Source: Aromatoleum toluclasticum ATCC 700605
GTDB taxonomy: Bacteria; Pseudomonadota; Gammaproteobacteria; Burkholderiales; Rhodocyclaceae
Direction of reading: 5' to 3'
Assembly: GCF_000378245.1 (NCBI RefSeq)
Contig: NZ_KB899495.1
Location: 1-64,000 of the forward strand
DNA length: 64,000 nt
Within the stretch, counting starts at the first letter, position 1; each line of letters starts with the position of its first letter. Shown here one piece after another: positions 1-9,139 of this stretch. The translations under genes were made by a program, and so were the position numbers. The notes beneath the pieces are model-generated. The model ran no database searches. It saw only the letters and a list, made by a program, of their open reading frames with translations, and was not told where the DNA came from.

Positions 1-591
1 GAGCACCTGAAGGAGCAGTACGACGTCGGCGCCGGCACGCTGCGCGAGGCGCTGCTGCTGCTCGTCACCGACGCGCTGGTGGTCGGCCAGGGGCAGCGCG
101 GCTTCCGCGTCGCGCCGATCTCGCTGGCCGACTTCGAGGACATCACGCGCACCCGCGTGCTGCTCGAAACCGAGGCGCTGCGGCAGGCAATCGCGCGCGG
201 CAACGAGGAATGGGAAGCCGGCCTGGTCGGCGCCTTCCATCGCCTGTCGCGCGCCGAACAGAAGCTCGCCGAGCACGATCCCGGCGCCACCGAGGACTGG
301 GAGAAGCGCAACCGCGCCTTCCACGAGGCGCTGATCGCCGCCTGCCCGTCGCGCTGGATCCGCCACTTCCAGCACATCCTCTACCAGCAGTCGGAGCGCT
401 ACCGGCGCATCAGCCTGTTCCGCCAGCCGATCCCGCGCGACATCCACGCGGAGCACCAGGCGCTCGTCGACGCGACGCTCGCGCGCGATGCGACGCGCGC
501 GACCTCGATCCTGTCCGAGCACATCCTGCGCACGCTCGACGCCGTGAAGCAGATGCCGCAGGACTTCTTCGCACGCGGCAAGCGCCCCTGA
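1..591 (+). CDS. GntR-family (FadR/FCD subfamily) transcriptional regulator, 5' end cut by the window
   Basis: The reading frame is open from base 1, so the true start lies outside the window. The first ~36 visible residues are the end of a GntR winged helix (GAGTLREALLLLV... then a GQGQRGFRV wing). The rest is an all-helical FCD ligand-binding domain. Proteins of this type are one-component repressors or activators that bind small organic acids and palindromic operators. The gene ends 268 bp before the convergent phenol operon, so its target is not evident. It differs from the two GntR proteins at 40.7 and 63.1 kb. Family assignment is secure; the ligand is unknown. Confidence 0.85.
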   Translation, partial: EHLKEQYDVGAGTLREALLLLVTDALVVGQGQRGFRVAPISLADFEDITRTRVLLETEALRQAIARGNEEWEAGLVGAFHRLSRAEQKLAEHDPGATEDWEKRNRAFHEALIAACPSRWIRHFQHILYQQSERYRRISLFRQPIPRDIHAEHQALVDATLARDATRATSILSEHILRTLDAVKQMPQDFFARGKRP

Positions 592-756
592 GCGCGCGGC
601 GCCGCGCCGGCGCGGCTACGCACCCCGCAGCGCATCCCGCACACGCTGGAGCAGGCCGGCATCGCGTCGAGATTAGTCGGAGAAGCTCCTTCGTTCCACT
701 GCCGACGAGGCGGCCGGCGGGGATGAGACGCACACGCCCGTGCTGCGAGCCGATGC

Positions 757-798
757 AAAAAAGCCTCGTCCGCACCGCGGGGGCGCGGGCGGCGAGGC
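757..798 (-). terminator. Rho-independent terminator of the phenol hydroxylase operon
   Basis: Read on the minus strand, a GC-rich stem (GCCTCG...CGAGGC arms, with further pairing inside) is followed directly by six T residues. It lies about 60 bp beyond the stop of catechol 2,3-dioxygenase, as expected for the end of the dmp operon. The remainder of 592-858 shows no gene. Confidence 0.8.
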
Positions 799-858
799 AA
801 CGGGTGACACAGGGAAAAAGCGGGCTGCGCGCCGCTCGATGGCGGCGCCGGCCGGGTC

Positions 859-1788
859 TCAGGACACGACCGAGAGGAAGCGCTCGTTGAGCGCGCGGTC
901 GTGATAGAACACGCTCGCGCCGACCTCGTCCCAGGTCCACTTGATCGGCTTCCAGTCCGGGTAGCACTGGTAGCCGCCGCAGAAGGTCTCGAAGCGGTTG
1001 CCCGACGGATCGAAGGCGTAGATCGTCGTGCCGCGCGTCACGCCGTGACGGGTCGGGCCGATGTCGACCGACACGCGGTTCATCGACATGAGGTCCGCCG
1101 CACGCAGCACCTTCTCCCAGCTCTCGAGCAGGAAGGAGACGTGGTGCAGCTTGCCCGGCTCGGGGTGGCGCACGAAGGCGATGTCGTGCGCCTTGATCGA
1201 GCACGACAGCCAGATCGCCAGATCGGTCTTGCCGTCCTCCATCACGATGTGCTCGACGAGGTAGAAGCCCAGCACATTGACGAAGATGTCCTGCACCTTC
1301 TCGATATCCGGCCCGTACAGCAGGCAGTGGTCGAGACGGATCGGCGCGATGCCGCGCTCGGCGTCGGGCGTCCACGGATCCGGGTTCACGTATTCCATGC
1401 CGTTGCCGACGTCGGTCTTCTCGGCGTAGAGCTCGATCTGGTGGCCCGAGGGCAGTTCGAAGCGGATGCGCTCGCCGGTTTCGAGCATTTCGCCCGGCGG
1501 GATGCGCTCGGTGTTGAGGCCGTAGGCGCGCAGATCCGCATTGAATTTCTCCAGCGTCGCCTTGTCGGCGACCTTGAAGCCGAAGAAATCCAGGCCCGCG
1601 CTGTCGGCCTCGCGGATGATCACGCTGTTGTGGTCGCGCTCGTCCCAGGCCTTGAAATAGACGCGCCCCTGCGCGTCGCGCCCGGTCTCGATCAGCCCGA
1701 GCACGTTCTTGTAGTGGTGGATGCCTTCCTCGAGGTCCAGCACGCGAAGTTGCGCGTGACCCGGACGCAGTACGCCAGTCATTGCCAT
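859..1788 (-). CDS. dmpB: Catechol 2,3-dioxygenase (extradiol, type I.2)
   Basis: Fe(II)-dependent cytoplasmic enzyme that opens catechol between C2 and C3 to 2-hydroxymuconic semialdehyde, the step after phenol hydroxylation. The 309-residue length matches XylE/DmpB. The expected iron ligands are visible: His154 (RLDHC), His215 (GKLHHV) and Glu267 (NRFETF), and two vicinal-oxygen-chelate repeats make up the chain. I chose the ATG at 1788 because GGAGGAGA precedes it; an upstream ATG would add 35 arginine-rich, unrelated residues. It is the last gene of the operon that starts with dmpK. The later meta-pathway genes, which usually follow it, are absent here. Confidence 0.95.
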   Translation of the reverse strand: MAMTGVLRPGHAQLRVLDLEEGIHHYKNVLGLIETGRDAQGRVYFKAWDERDHNSVIIREADSAGLDFFGFKVADKATLEKFNADLRAYGLNTERIPPGEMLETGERIRFELPSGHQIELYAEKTDVGNGMEYVNPDPWTPDAERGIAPIRLDHCLLYGPDIEKVQDIFVNVLGFYLVEHIVMEDGKTDLAIWLSCSIKAHDIAFVRHPEPGKLHHVSFLLESWEKVLRAADLMSMNRVSVDIGPTRHGVTRGTTIYAFDPSGNRFETFCGGYQCYPDWKPIKWTWDEVGASVFYHDRALNERFLSVVS

Positions 1789-1914
1789 TTTGTCGTCTCC
1801 TCCAGTTGTCTGCGGTACGGGCTCTCTTCGTTGCCCGCCCGGCGTTTTCCGGCTCGCCGGCGCAATCTCCATCGCGCCGGGCAAGCCGTTCACTAAGTCG
1901 TGTCGAACACCCCC

Positions 1915-2967
1915 TCAGATGCGCTTGAACAGCGGGCTGCGCACCTGCTGTACGTCGGCGGCGGAGAAGAACTTCTCCGTGTAGATGTCGTTCTCGAACA
2001 GCCGCCCCTGCATCAGCGTCGTGATGCAGGCGTCGATCATCATCGGCGGCCCGCACAGGTAGGCCTTGTGGCCGCGGAAGTCGCCGTCGAAGTGCGCCTT
2101 CGCCGCGTCATGCACGAAACCGCGGAAGCCCTCCCAGCCCGAACTGGCGGGCTCGTCCGAGAGCGCCGGCACGTAGCGGAAGTTCGCATGGCGCGCCGCG
2201 AGCGCGACGAACTCGTCGTGGTAGTAGAGTTCGGCGCGGCTCCTCTGCCCATACACCAGCGTCATGGGCCGCGCGTCGCCCGCCGCGAGCAGGTCGAGGA
2301 TCATCGAGCGCGGGCTCGACAGGCCGGAACCGCCCGCCATGAAGAGCAGCGCCTCCGGTGCCGACTTGCGCACGAAGAAGCGCCCGTAGGGCCCGGACAG
2401 CTTCACGCGGTCGCCCGCGCGCAACGCCTCGTGCACCCAGGTCGTGCCCTCGCCGCCCGGCACGAGGCGGATGTTCAGCTCCACCTCGCGCCCGCCCGGC
2501 GCGCCGGCGAGCGAGAACGCACGAGTGCAGCGCCCGCCGTCGATCTCCAGGTTCACGTACTGCCCGGCCTGGAAGCGGATCGGCGCGTCGAGCTCGACGA
2601 ACACCCCCTTGATCGTCGGCGTGAGCTGCTCGATGCGGCTCACCGTGCCGGGGAAATCGCGCACCGGAATCGACTCGGCATCCGGCTCCTCCTCGATCTC
2701 CGCCTCGATCGTCGCGTCGCTCTGCAGCCGTGCGCAGCACGCCAGCGCCTTGCCTTCGTCGCGCTCGAAGTCCATCAGCGCGAAGCTCGACGCCTCGCCG
2801 TGCTCGACCTCGCCGTCGGTAACCTGGATCTTGCAGGTCGCGCACAGGCCGTGGCAGCACGCATGGGGGATCCAGACGCCGGCGCGCAGCGCGGCGTCGA
2901 GAATCGTCTGGTCCTCCTCGACCGTGATCGTCTGGCCGAGGGGTTCGATCGTCAGTTCATAGCTCAC
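1915..2967 (-). CDS. dmpP: Phenol hydroxylase reductase component (P5)
   Basis: Electron-transfer subunit of the multicomponent phenol hydroxylase. The N-terminal ~90 residues are a plant-type [2Fe-2S] ferredoxin with the cysteine cluster HACCHGLCATCK. A ferredoxin-NADP reductase-like FAD domain (RAFSLAG) and an NAD(P)H-binding domain (MAGGSGLSSPRSMI) follow. It passes electrons from NADH to the diiron oxygenase. The 350-residue length agrees with DmpP. Ten bases separate it from dmpO upstream and ~125 bp from dmpB downstream, consistent with one transcript. Confidence 0.95.
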   Translation of the reverse strand: MSYELTIEPLGQTITVEEDQTILDAALRAGVWIPHACCHGLCATCKIQVTDGEVEHGEASSFALMDFERDEGKALACCARLQSDATIEAEIEEEPDAESIPVRDFPGTVSRIEQLTPTIKGVFVELDAPIRFQAGQYVNLEIDGGRCTRAFSLAGAPGGREVELNIRLVPGGEGTTWVHEALRAGDRVKLSGPYGRFFVRKSAPEALLFMAGGSGLSSPRSMILDLLAAGDARPMTLVYGQRSRAELYYHDEFVALAARHANFRYVPALSDEPASSGWEGFRGFVHDAAKAHFDGDFRGHKAYLCGPPMMIDACITTLMQGRLFENDIYTEKFFSAADVQQVRSPLFKRI

Positions 2968-2977
2968 GACATCACTC

Positions 2978-3337
2978 CTAGCTGCAGGAGCCGGCGATTC
3001 CCGTCAGCCCCTGGGTGCGGAAGCGGATCACGTCCTTGTGACCCAGCCCGTTGTCGGCGAGCGACTTGTCGAAGTCCGGCGTCCACGGCCGGCCCGACTT
3101 GAACCACTCGGCCTTCGCCCAGTCGATGCGGGCGAAGTCCGGGTGGTAGCCGAACGCACCCGGCAGCACCTGCTCGACCATGGCGCGGAAGGGCATCGTC
3201 GGCGGCAGCGGAAAGGCGAAGGGCGCGCAGAACATCAGGTGGTCTTCCCAACCCACGTACAGCAGTTGGGCGCCGTGGAATTTCGCCGGCGCGTCGGCGG
3301 GCTCGAACTCGTATTTGCGCAGGGCAGCAACGGCCAT
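2978..3337 (-). CDS. dmpO: Phenol hydroxylase gamma subunit (P4)
   Basis: Small subunit (119 residues) of the (alpha-beta-gamma)2 oxygenase. It has the family's pattern of a beta-rich N-terminus (KYEFEP...LLYVGWEDHLMFC) and a C-terminal WFKSGRPWTPDF segment. It is structural, with no catalytic motif of its own. It lies between dmpN and dmpP in the canonical order and has a GAGGAGA-type ribosome site upstream. Confidence 0.92.
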   Translation of the reverse strand: MAVAALRKYEFEPADAPAKFHGAQLLYVGWEDHLMFCAPFAFPLPPTMPFRAMVEQVLPGAFGYHPDFARIDWAKAEWFKSGRPWTPDFDKSLADNGLGHKDVIRFRTQGLTGIAGSCS

Positions 3338-3370
3338 TTGTCTCGTCTCCTCTCTGTCTCTCGGTCGGCG

Positions 3371-4924
3371 TCAGGCGTTCTTCGTCGCCTGCCCGCGCCA
3401 CTGGTCGAAGTTCTTCTGGTCCTCGGAGCCCTCGAAGTCGAGGTTGTCGCGGCCCATTTCGACGTGGTAGTACTTGAGCACCTCGGCCAGCGGGTCGAAG
3501 CCCTCGGCCGTGGGGTCGGCCCCTTCGGGGAAGCAGTTGCCCTGGTAGATCTGATGCACCGGCAGCCACGCCTGAACGTACTTCTCGGGCTCGTACTCGA
3601 AGATCTCCTTGCAGCCGTCCGAGCAGAAGTGGTACTTGCTGCCCTGGTAGTCGACCTCGCGGTAGCAGATCTTCGTCGGGTCGCCCGGCTCGGTGAACAG
3701 CATCGGGATCTGGCAGGTCTGGCACAGCATCGGCAGCGTCTTGTTGTAGAAGCGCTTGCCCTGCGCCGCCTGCTCGCGCCAGTACTCCAGGCGCGGGCGG
3801 TAGTACTTGTCGAAGCTGTTGGGGTACTTCTGCGACAGCCAGTCCATCTCCTCGTCGTTGGGCGTCCAGGTGTTGAAGGCCGCCGCCGCGCCGTACTGGT
3901 AGAAGGTCGCCCAGGCCTGGTGCGAGATGTGGTCCTTGTCGAAGGAGATCTGGTCCAGCCACTTCGGCGGACGGATGCCGTAGCGCGCCAGATCCTTGAA
4001 CAGCGCCCCGCCGTTCTCCTCGAAATACACCTCCCAGGCTTCCTTCCAGCTCATGATGCGCTTGGGCAGCATGTAGTCCATCATCATTCCGACCAGCGTC
4101 AGCACGCGGTAGCCGCGCCACATCCACTTGTCGATCCAGCGCTGCACGATGGGCAGGTTGTCCGGATCCTGCTCGAGGATGAACTTGATCACCTCCAGGC
4201 CCAGCGTCATGTGGCGCGCCTCGTCCGACTGCGCGGAGAAGCCGAAGGTCATCGTCCCCATGTCGCCGTTGTAGGCCGCGCCCGAGACGAAGGGCACGAA
4301 CAGCAGGTTCGTCAGCACGTACTCAAACGAGAAGCCGATGGCGACCATGAACTCGAACGGCCCGGCGGTCACCGCGTCGTCGAAGAAGGAGCGCGGCACC
4401 GACAGGTACCACACGCGCTCGAGCATGTGGCGGAAGTCGTGGAAGCCGTTGTAGTACTTGTTGTAGTTCGACAGCGAATGGATCTGCGTCTGCGCGTGGC
4501 GGATCTCGTCGATCGACTGCATCAGGCACGCCACGCGCGGGCCGGCGCCGGGGAACTGGCGGCCGACGTGCGCGAAGCCGCGGTGCGCCATGTATTCGAG
4601 CGGGCTGATGCCGGTGAGGAAGAGCTTCACCGCATTGAGGTAGCGCGCGTCGGTCACGTTGAGGTGGCCGTTGTTCTGCGCGTAGGCGTCGATGATCGCG
4701 TAGAGCTTCCGCTCCTTCTCGGCCTGGTACTTCCAGTAGGCGTCCATCGTCAGCCGGAACGGGTCCTCCCACTTGTCCCAGTCGTGGATCTTGATGCCCT
4801 CGTAGGCGGCGTACGGGTAGATGTCCTCCATCTTCTGGTACGAGGGCGTCCAGTCGAGCCCGCGCGTCATGACCTGGTAGCGTTCCTTCAGGCCGAGCTT
4901 CTTCTTCGCGACTTGCATGTCCAT
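3371..4924 (-). CDS. dmpN: Phenol hydroxylase alpha subunit, diiron oxygenase (P3)
   Basis: Catalytic subunit that inserts one oxygen atom of O2 into phenol to give catechol. The carboxylate-bridged diiron ligands can be read directly: Glu110 (SPLEY), Glu140 and His143 (DEIRHAQ), Glu201 (SFEYVL), Glu235 and His238 (DEARHM). Thr205 sits where bacterial multicomponent monooxygenases keep their conserved active-site threonine. The C-terminal ~100 residues carry a YHS-like cysteine region (CQTCQIP; YHFCSDGC). The 517-residue length fits DmpN. GAGGAGA precedes the ATG. It belongs to the dmpKLMNOP operon. Confidence 0.97.
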   Translation of the reverse strand: MDMQVAKKKLGLKERYQVMTRGLDWTPSYQKMEDIYPYAAYEGIKIHDWDKWEDPFRLTMDAYWKYQAEKERKLYAIIDAYAQNNGHLNVTDARYLNAVKLFLTGISPLEYMAHRGFAHVGRQFPGAGPRVACLMQSIDEIRHAQTQIHSLSNYNKYYNGFHDFRHMLERVWYLSVPRSFFDDAVTAGPFEFMVAIGFSFEYVLTNLLFVPFVSGAAYNGDMGTMTFGFSAQSDEARHMTLGLEVIKFILEQDPDNLPIVQRWIDKWMWRGYRVLTLVGMMMDYMLPKRIMSWKEAWEVYFEENGGALFKDLARYGIRPPKWLDQISFDKDHISHQAWATFYQYGAAAAFNTWTPNDEEMDWLSQKYPNSFDKYYRPRLEYWREQAAQGKRFYNKTLPMLCQTCQIPMLFTEPGDPTKICYREVDYQGSKYHFCSDGCKEIFEYEPEKYVQAWLPVHQIYQGNCFPEGADPTAEGFDPLAEVLKYYHVEMGRDNLDFEGSEDQKNFDQWRGQATKNA

Positions 4925-4959
4925 GAATCCGGTCTCCTCTCTGTTCTTGTGGCGGGCGC

Positions 4960-5229
4960 TCAGGCGCCCCAGCTCAGCGTCAGCTCGTCGTCGGACTCGT
5001 CGATATTGCCCGACAGCGAGATCAGGTTGATGTGCAGCTCCTGCAGGTCGAAATCGCGCCCGATCCGCTCCTCGATCGAGCTGCGGCGCACCACCAGCCG
5101 CCCTTCGGCGTCGATCTTCACCATTGCCGGCTGCTCGTTGAGCCGGGCGTGCGGGTTGTCGTCGAGGATCGCGCCGATGATCGGGCGGGTGTCCTCGTTG
5201 GTCTGCAGGGCGATGAATACGGTCGACAT
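4960..5229 (-). CDS. dmpM: Phenol hydroxylase regulatory/effector protein (P2)
   Basis: Cofactor-free effector (89 residues) that binds the oxygenase and couples NADH oxidation to hydroxylation. It matches the MmoB/DmpM family by length and by the pattern VFIALQTNEDTRPII...RSSIEERIGRDFDLQELHI. A GTG lies one codon upstream, but the ATG at 5229 is better spaced from GAGGAG. It sits between dmpL and dmpN, as in Pseudomonas. Confidence 0.93.
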   Translation of the reverse strand: MSTVFIALQTNEDTRPIIGAILDDNPHARLNEQPAMVKIDAEGRLVVRRSSIEERIGRDFDLQELHINLISLSGNIDESDDELTLSWGA

Positions 5230-5239
5230 CACGGGCTCC

Positions 5240-6235
5240 TCAGATCTCGACGCCGGCTTTCGCCAGGCGTGCGTTGAATTGGCAGACGACCTCGGCCACG
5301 ACTTCGTCGCTGCGCTCGCCGAGCGCGATGCGCGCCACCGGCAGCAGGGCCGCGGCGGCGCGGTCGCGCCAGTGCACGATCCAGCGCGCGAGCAACGCGC
5401 GGTTTTCGGCCGACTCGGCGGCGGCGGTCTTCACCGTCGCATCGACCCATTTCTTCGTCTCGCCGAACCAGTCGGTCATGAACTGCGTGAGCATCGCGAC
5501 CGCGGTGCCGCCGCCCGCCGACAGCACGTCGTCGACGATGGTCTCGAACACCAGCGGATACAGCAGGCCGTCGAGCACGACGTTCTGCACGACGAAGAGC
5601 TCGAACGGGTCGTGCACGACGAAGCTGTCCTCGACCAGGCGGCGCAGGCCCTGCCACGCGTCGTCCGCGGTCCACGCGCGCTTGCCCTCGTCGAGCGCGT
5701 CGGTGTCGCCGAACAGCAGGCCGACGCGCGTCAGGTACTGCGCGATGCCGAGCTGGTCCATCGCGTGGTAGATGCACGGCTGCGAGAACGCGGTGCCGTA
5801 GCCGTAGGCGCAGATCGACGCGTTGTTCATGTTCGCGCCCCACGCGACGTGGCGCAGCGGCACGAGGAGCTTCAACACGGTCGCGGTGAGCTCGGCCGGC
5901 AGCCCGGCGGCGAGGCCGCGCGACTCGACGAAGTCGAAGTTCGCCTCGGCGGTGTCCTGCTGCTTCGCGCGCGCCAGCGTGTAGGCGCCGTAGTAGAACT
6001 GGCGCGGATCGCGAAACGCGTACCAGTCGGCCATGCGGATCGCCGTGCGCGCGGCGTCGAAGATCTCGTGCTCGGGATCCCAGGTCGGACGGTATTGGAA
6101 ATTCGCCGTCGCCTGCAGGTCGAACGTGCCTTCCTGGTAGCGCGAGGCGGGCTTGTCGCCGCCGATGCGGCGTGCGACGTGATCGAAGGTTTGGCGCAGC
6201 GGCTTGATCGCCACCGTGCGCAGATCGATTTGCAT
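5240..6235 (-). CDS. dmpL: Phenol hydroxylase beta subunit (P1)
   Basis: Oxygenase beta subunit (331 residues). It shares the ferritin-like fold of the alpha subunit but lacks the iron ligands. Recognisable family stretches are FQYRPTWDPEHEIFD near the N-terminus, followed by MADWYAFRDPRQFYYG. It dimerises with DmpN to form the hydroxylase core. AAGGAGGAGA precedes the start. The stop is 10 bases from dmpM. Confidence 0.95.
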   Translation of the reverse strand: MQIDLRTVAIKPLRQTFDHVARRIGGDKPASRYQEGTFDLQATANFQYRPTWDPEHEIFDAARTAIRMADWYAFRDPRQFYYGAYTLARAKQQDTAEANFDFVESRGLAAGLPAELTATVLKLLVPLRHVAWGANMNNASICAYGYGTAFSQPCIYHAMDQLGIAQYLTRVGLLFGDTDALDEGKRAWTADDAWQGLRRLVEDSFVVHDPFELFVVQNVVLDGLLYPLVFETIVDDVLSAGGGTAVAMLTQFMTDWFGETKKWVDATVKTAAAESAENRALLARWIVHWRDRAAAALLPVARIALGERSDEVVAEVVCQFNARLAKAGVEI

Positions 6236-6268
6236 TGAGGTCTCCTCCTTGGTTTTCTTTACAAGTAC

Positions 6269-6535
6269 TCAGCGAAAGCGCTGCTGCGTGGCCTGGCGCA
6301 TGTTCCAGTTCCAGCCCTCCGCCTCGTCCGCGACCGGCGCCGCGTCGCGGGGATCCAGGCGGATCACCCGGTTCGCGGCGCAGAACTGCTCGTAGGCCTC
6401 CGCGGGCAGCAGCATCTCGACGCACAGATCCGGCTCGCCGATCGCAAACTCGAACTCCACGAGACCGTCGGCACGGCGTTCGACGAGCCGCACGTACTTG
6501 CGGTCGATGTCGATTCCGGGGCTGTTTGCATCCAT
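6269..6535 (-). CDS. dmpK: Phenol hydroxylase assembly protein (P0)
   Basis: First gene of the operon (88 residues). In Pseudomonas, DmpK is not part of the active enzyme and is thought to help assemble the iron-loaded oxygenase. The family pattern RKYVRL...EFEFAIGEPDLCVEMLLP is clear. I chose the ATG at 6535: the open frame continues upstream, but that stretch overlaps the sigma-54 promoter and upstream activator sites and has no family similarity. Confidence 0.9.
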   Translation of the reverse strand: MDANSPGIDIDRKYVRLVERRADGLVEFEFAIGEPDLCVEMLLPAEAYEQFCAANRVIRLDPRDAAPVADEAEGWNWNMRQATQQRFR

Positions 6536-6590
6536 GCCTGCATCTCCTCGTTCATTTCGTCTGTTTTGCGGTGCCGCCGCGATAGAGCAC

Positions 6591-6606
6591 TCAAGAGTCG
6601 TGCCAG
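6591..6606 (-). promoter_or_regulatory. Sigma-54 promoter of the dmpK operon
   Basis: On the minus strand the sequence CTGGCACGACTCTTGA gives a perfect -24 box (TGGCACG) and a -12 box TTGA in place of the usual TTGC, at the correct spacing. It ends 55 bp before the dmpK start. Upstream activator palindromes lie 75-120 bp further away, as in the DmpR-controlled Po promoter. The non-consensus -12 box is the only reservation. Confidence 0.65.
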
Positions 6607-6680
6607 ATTTCGCAATTACCGATGTTTTCTGGCGTTTGCTCGATTTCTCGATATTTCTTACGATCTCCGCAATTTGCCGA

Positions 6681-6728
6681 TCGATCAAATGATCAATCTG
6701 CCCGCAGGAAAAGTGATCAAATGGTGAA
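6681..6728. promoter_or_regulatory. Two upstream activator sites for the DmpR-like activator
   Basis: Two palindromic sites are visible: TCGATCAAATGATCAAT (6681-6697) and GTGATCAAATGGTGAA (6713-6728). Their centres are about 31 bp apart, i.e. three helical turns. They match the TTGATCAA-type half sites known for XylR/DmpR regulators. They stand between dmpK and dmpQ and should serve the dmpK promoter. Confidence 0.7.
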
Positions 6729-6785
6729 GCGGTTTTTGCGCGCTGCAGCAGGACCCGGAGCACACGGGTGGAATGGATTGCCGGG

Positions 6786-7103
6786 TCAATAACGCGGGCG
6801 CGCGAGCGCCTTGCGCAGGCCGCCGACGACGCGCAACGACAGGTCGCTGGTCGCGAACACCTTGCACGCGAGCACGACGCCGTCGCGCTCCTCTTCCTCG
6901 GAAAGGCAAGCGCGGCTCATCTTGCGCGTGCTGAACCGCCCCTCGGTCACGCGCACCTTGCACACGCCGCAGCCGCCGCCGCGGCAGCCGACGGGAATCC
7001 CCCGCCGGCCGAGGACCTCCATCGCGCGCAGCAGGTTCTGCTCGCCCGTGCAGTTGAACACCTCGCCGCTGTCCTCGATCCGCACCGAAAAACGCTCGCT
7101 CAT
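6786..7103 (-). CDS. dmpQ: Plant-type [2Fe-2S] ferredoxin (DmpQ/XylT type)
   Basis: A 105-residue ferredoxin with the cluster motif CRGGGCGVCKV and a distal cysteine (VLAC). DmpQ/XylT ferredoxins reactivate catechol 2,3-dioxygenase by re-reducing its oxidised iron. In Pseudomonas the gene lies directly before dmpB. Here it lies upstream of dmpK and is separated from it by the activator sites, so it needs its own promoter. A weak sigma-54-like sequence lies at 7188-7204. Function by family is secure; co-expression with dmpB is inferred. Confidence 0.88.
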   Translation of the reverse strand: MSERFSVRIEDSGEVFNCTGEQNLLRAMEVLGRRGIPVGCRGGGCGVCKVRVTEGRFSTRKMSRACLSEEEERDGVVLACKVFATSDLSLRVVGGLRKALARPRY

Positions 7104-7187
7104 CTCTCTGTCTCCTCGCTCGCCGGCCTGCGCCGGTCTCTCGTCGTTGATGATCCGGTCACCGCCGGACCACCGTCTGCAGCGACA

Positions 7188-7204
7188 AACAAGATCCGTG
7201 CCGC
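7188..7204 (-). promoter_or_regulatory. Possible sigma-54 promoter of dmpQ
   Basis: The minus strand reads CGGCACGGATCTTGTTT, resembling TGGCACG-N4-TTGC with changes at the first and last conserved positions. It lies about 85 bp before dmpQ. I see no TTGATCAA palindrome upstream of it, so the call is weak. The rest of 7104-7413 is AT-rich and probably also carries the promoter of the divergent activator gene. Confidence 0.3.
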
Positions 7205-7413
7205 TTTTTTCGCGCTATTTTTAAATCTCGATATTTTCGTTTTATGGCAGGATAGCTCCGCAGGCCCGGGCGAACGCTGCGCCCACGGGGCGCCTCGGTG
7301 GTATATCGTTCGCACAACGACGGCCCCCGCCGACCGCGGTGTTCACCGCGGCGAGCCCGGCCGCAGCCCTCGCCCCCCGGCCCGGCGCCAGGGGGCGAGC
7401 CCCAGGAGGAGAG

Positions 7414-9096
7414 GTGAAGGACATCCGTTACCCCGAGAATTCGGACCTGCGCCAGCTGCTGCGCTTTTCGCCCAAGGAAGGCCTGATCTGGCTCGGCGAG
7501 CACCGCATGGTGCTGCTGCACACCGCCGCGCTATCGGAGCTGCGCAAGGAACTCATCGCGTCGGTCGGCAGCGAGCAGGCGCGCCGCATCCTCACCCGCA
7601 TGGGCTTCGCGTCGGGCCTGCGCGACGCCGAGCTCGCGCGCAAGATCCGCGGCGGCGACAGCCTCGCCGACATGTTCGTCGTCGGCCCGCAGCTGCACAT
7701 GCTCGAAGGCTGCGTCGAAGTCGAGCCGGTGCGCCTCGACATCGACGAGGCCGCCGGCGGCTTCTACGGCGAATTCCTGTGGCGCCAGTCGTGGGAAGCG
7801 GAAGTCCACGTGCAGCAGTTCGGCGAAGTCGACCACCCGGTATGCTGGATGATGATCGGCTACGCGTCGGGCTACACCTCGGCCTTCACCGGCCGCTTCA
7901 TCCTGTTCCGCGAAGTCGAGTGCGCGGCGATGGGCGCCGGGCAATGCCGCATCGTCGGCAAGCCGGCCGAGGAATGGCCGGACGCGCACGAGCTCACCCC
8001 CTACTTCGAGCCCGACTCCATCGTCGGCCGCCTGCTGGAGCTGCGCGAAGAGGTCGAGGCGATGCGCCGCAGTATCGTCTGCCCCGCCGCGATGCCGAGC
8101 CTGATCGGCGCCTCCAGCGGCTTTCGCCAGGTCTACGAGCTCGTCACCAAGGCCGCCGCGACGAACGTCTCGGTGCTGCTCCTGGGCGAGACCGGCGTCG
8201 GCAAGGAACGCTTCGCGCGCGCGCTGCACGCGCTCAGCCCGCGCAAGGACGCGCCCTTCGTTGCGGTCAACTGCGCGGCGCTGCCCAACGAGCTGATCGA
8301 ATCCGAGCTCTTCGGCGTCGAGCGCGGCGCCTTCACCGGCGCGGACGCGTCGCGCGCGGGCAAGTTCGAACGCGCCGACGGCGGTACCCTGTTCCTCGAC
8401 GAAGTGGGCGAGCTGCCGCTGCCCGCGCAGGCCAAGCTGCTGCGCGTGCTGCAGGAAGGCGAGATCGAGCGCCTCGGCGACGAGCGCACGCGCAAGATCA
8501 ACGTGCGGCTGGTCGCGGCGACCAACGTCGACCTGCAGCAGGCGGTCGCCGACGGGCGCTTCCGGCGCGACCTGTTCTACCGCCTCAACGTCTATCCGGT
8601 GACGATCCCGCCGCTGCGCGAACGCGTCGCCGACATCCCGCTGCTCGTCGACACGATGGTCGACCGCTTCCGCTCGCTCCACGACAAGCGCATCGCCGGC
8701 GTCACCGACCGCGCGATGACGGCACTGAAGACGCAGCGCTGGCCGGGCAACGTGCGCGAGCTCGAAAACGTCATCGAGCGCGGCGTCATCCTCGCGCCGC
8801 AGAACGGCTGGATCGAAGTGGAACACCTCTTCGTCGGCGCGCCGCCTGCCGCGGCGGCGCACACCTGCATCGACGGCAGCGGCAAGCTCGGCCAGACCCT
8901 GACGCCCAGGGCGCCCAGCGCCGGCCCCGACCTCACCGACGCGATGCTCGACGCCGGCATTTCGCTCGAAGTGCTGGAGCACGACCTGCTCGAACGCGCG
9001 GTGCAACGCGCCAACGGCAATCTCGCAGCGGCCGCGCGCATGCTCGGCATGACGCGGCCGCAGCTCAACTACCGGCTGAAAAAAACGAACGCCTGA
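7414..9096 (+). CDS. dmpR: Phenol-responsive sigma-54 activator (DmpR/MopR/PoxR type)
   Basis: Sensor-activator of 560 residues. The N-terminal A domain (~1-210) includes a V4R fold. The zinc ligands of MopR are conserved (Cys144, Glu167, Cys170, Cys178), as are the two residues that contact phenol there (His95 and Trp123, equivalent to MopR His106 and Trp134). The AAA+ domain has Walker A GETGVGKE (258-265) and the sigma-54 contact loop GAFTGA (305-310). A Fis-type helix-turn-helix ([16 protein letters not shown]) ends the protein. The GTG at 7414 follows AGGAGGAGAG; an ATG-independent extension upstream looks non-coding. It is divergent from the phenol operon and is its likely activator. 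Confidence 0.93.
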   Translation: MKDIRYPENSDLRQLLRFSPKEGLIWLGEHRMVLLHTAALSELRKELIASVGSEQARRILTRMGFASGLRDAELARKIRGGDSLADMFVVGPQLHMLEGCVEVEPVRLDIDEAAGGFYGEFLWRQSWEAEVHVQQFGEVDHPVCWMMIGYASGYTSAFTGRFILFREVECAAMGAGQCRIVGKPAEEWPDAHELTPYFEPDSIVGRLLELREEVEAMRRSIVCPAAMPSLIGASSGFRQVYELVTKAAATNVSVLLLGETGVGKERFARALHALSPRKDAPFVAVNCAALPNELIESELFGVERGAFTGADASRAGKFERADGGTLFLDEVGELPLPAQAKLLRVLQEGEIERLGDERTRKINVRLVAATNVDLQQAVADGRFRRDLFYRLNVYPVTIPPLRERVADIPLLVDTMVDRFRSLHDKRIAGVTDRAMTALKTQRWPGNVRELENVIERGVILAPQNGWIEVEHLFVGAPPAAAAHTCIDGSGKLGQTLTPRAPSAGPDLTDAMLDAGISLEVLEHDLLERAVQRANGNLAAAARMLGMTRPQLNYRLKKTNA

Positions 9097-9139
9097 GCGG
9101 CAGGCGCTCAGCCCCCCGCCAGCACAAGGTCTGGCAGCG

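Noticed and set aside
3038-6238. A 1066-codon open frame on the plus strand
   Set aside because: It is antisense to the dmpN-dmpL genes, rich in Arg/Val/Leu/His and without any domain. Very high third-position GC in the real genes opens such mirror frames throughout the window.
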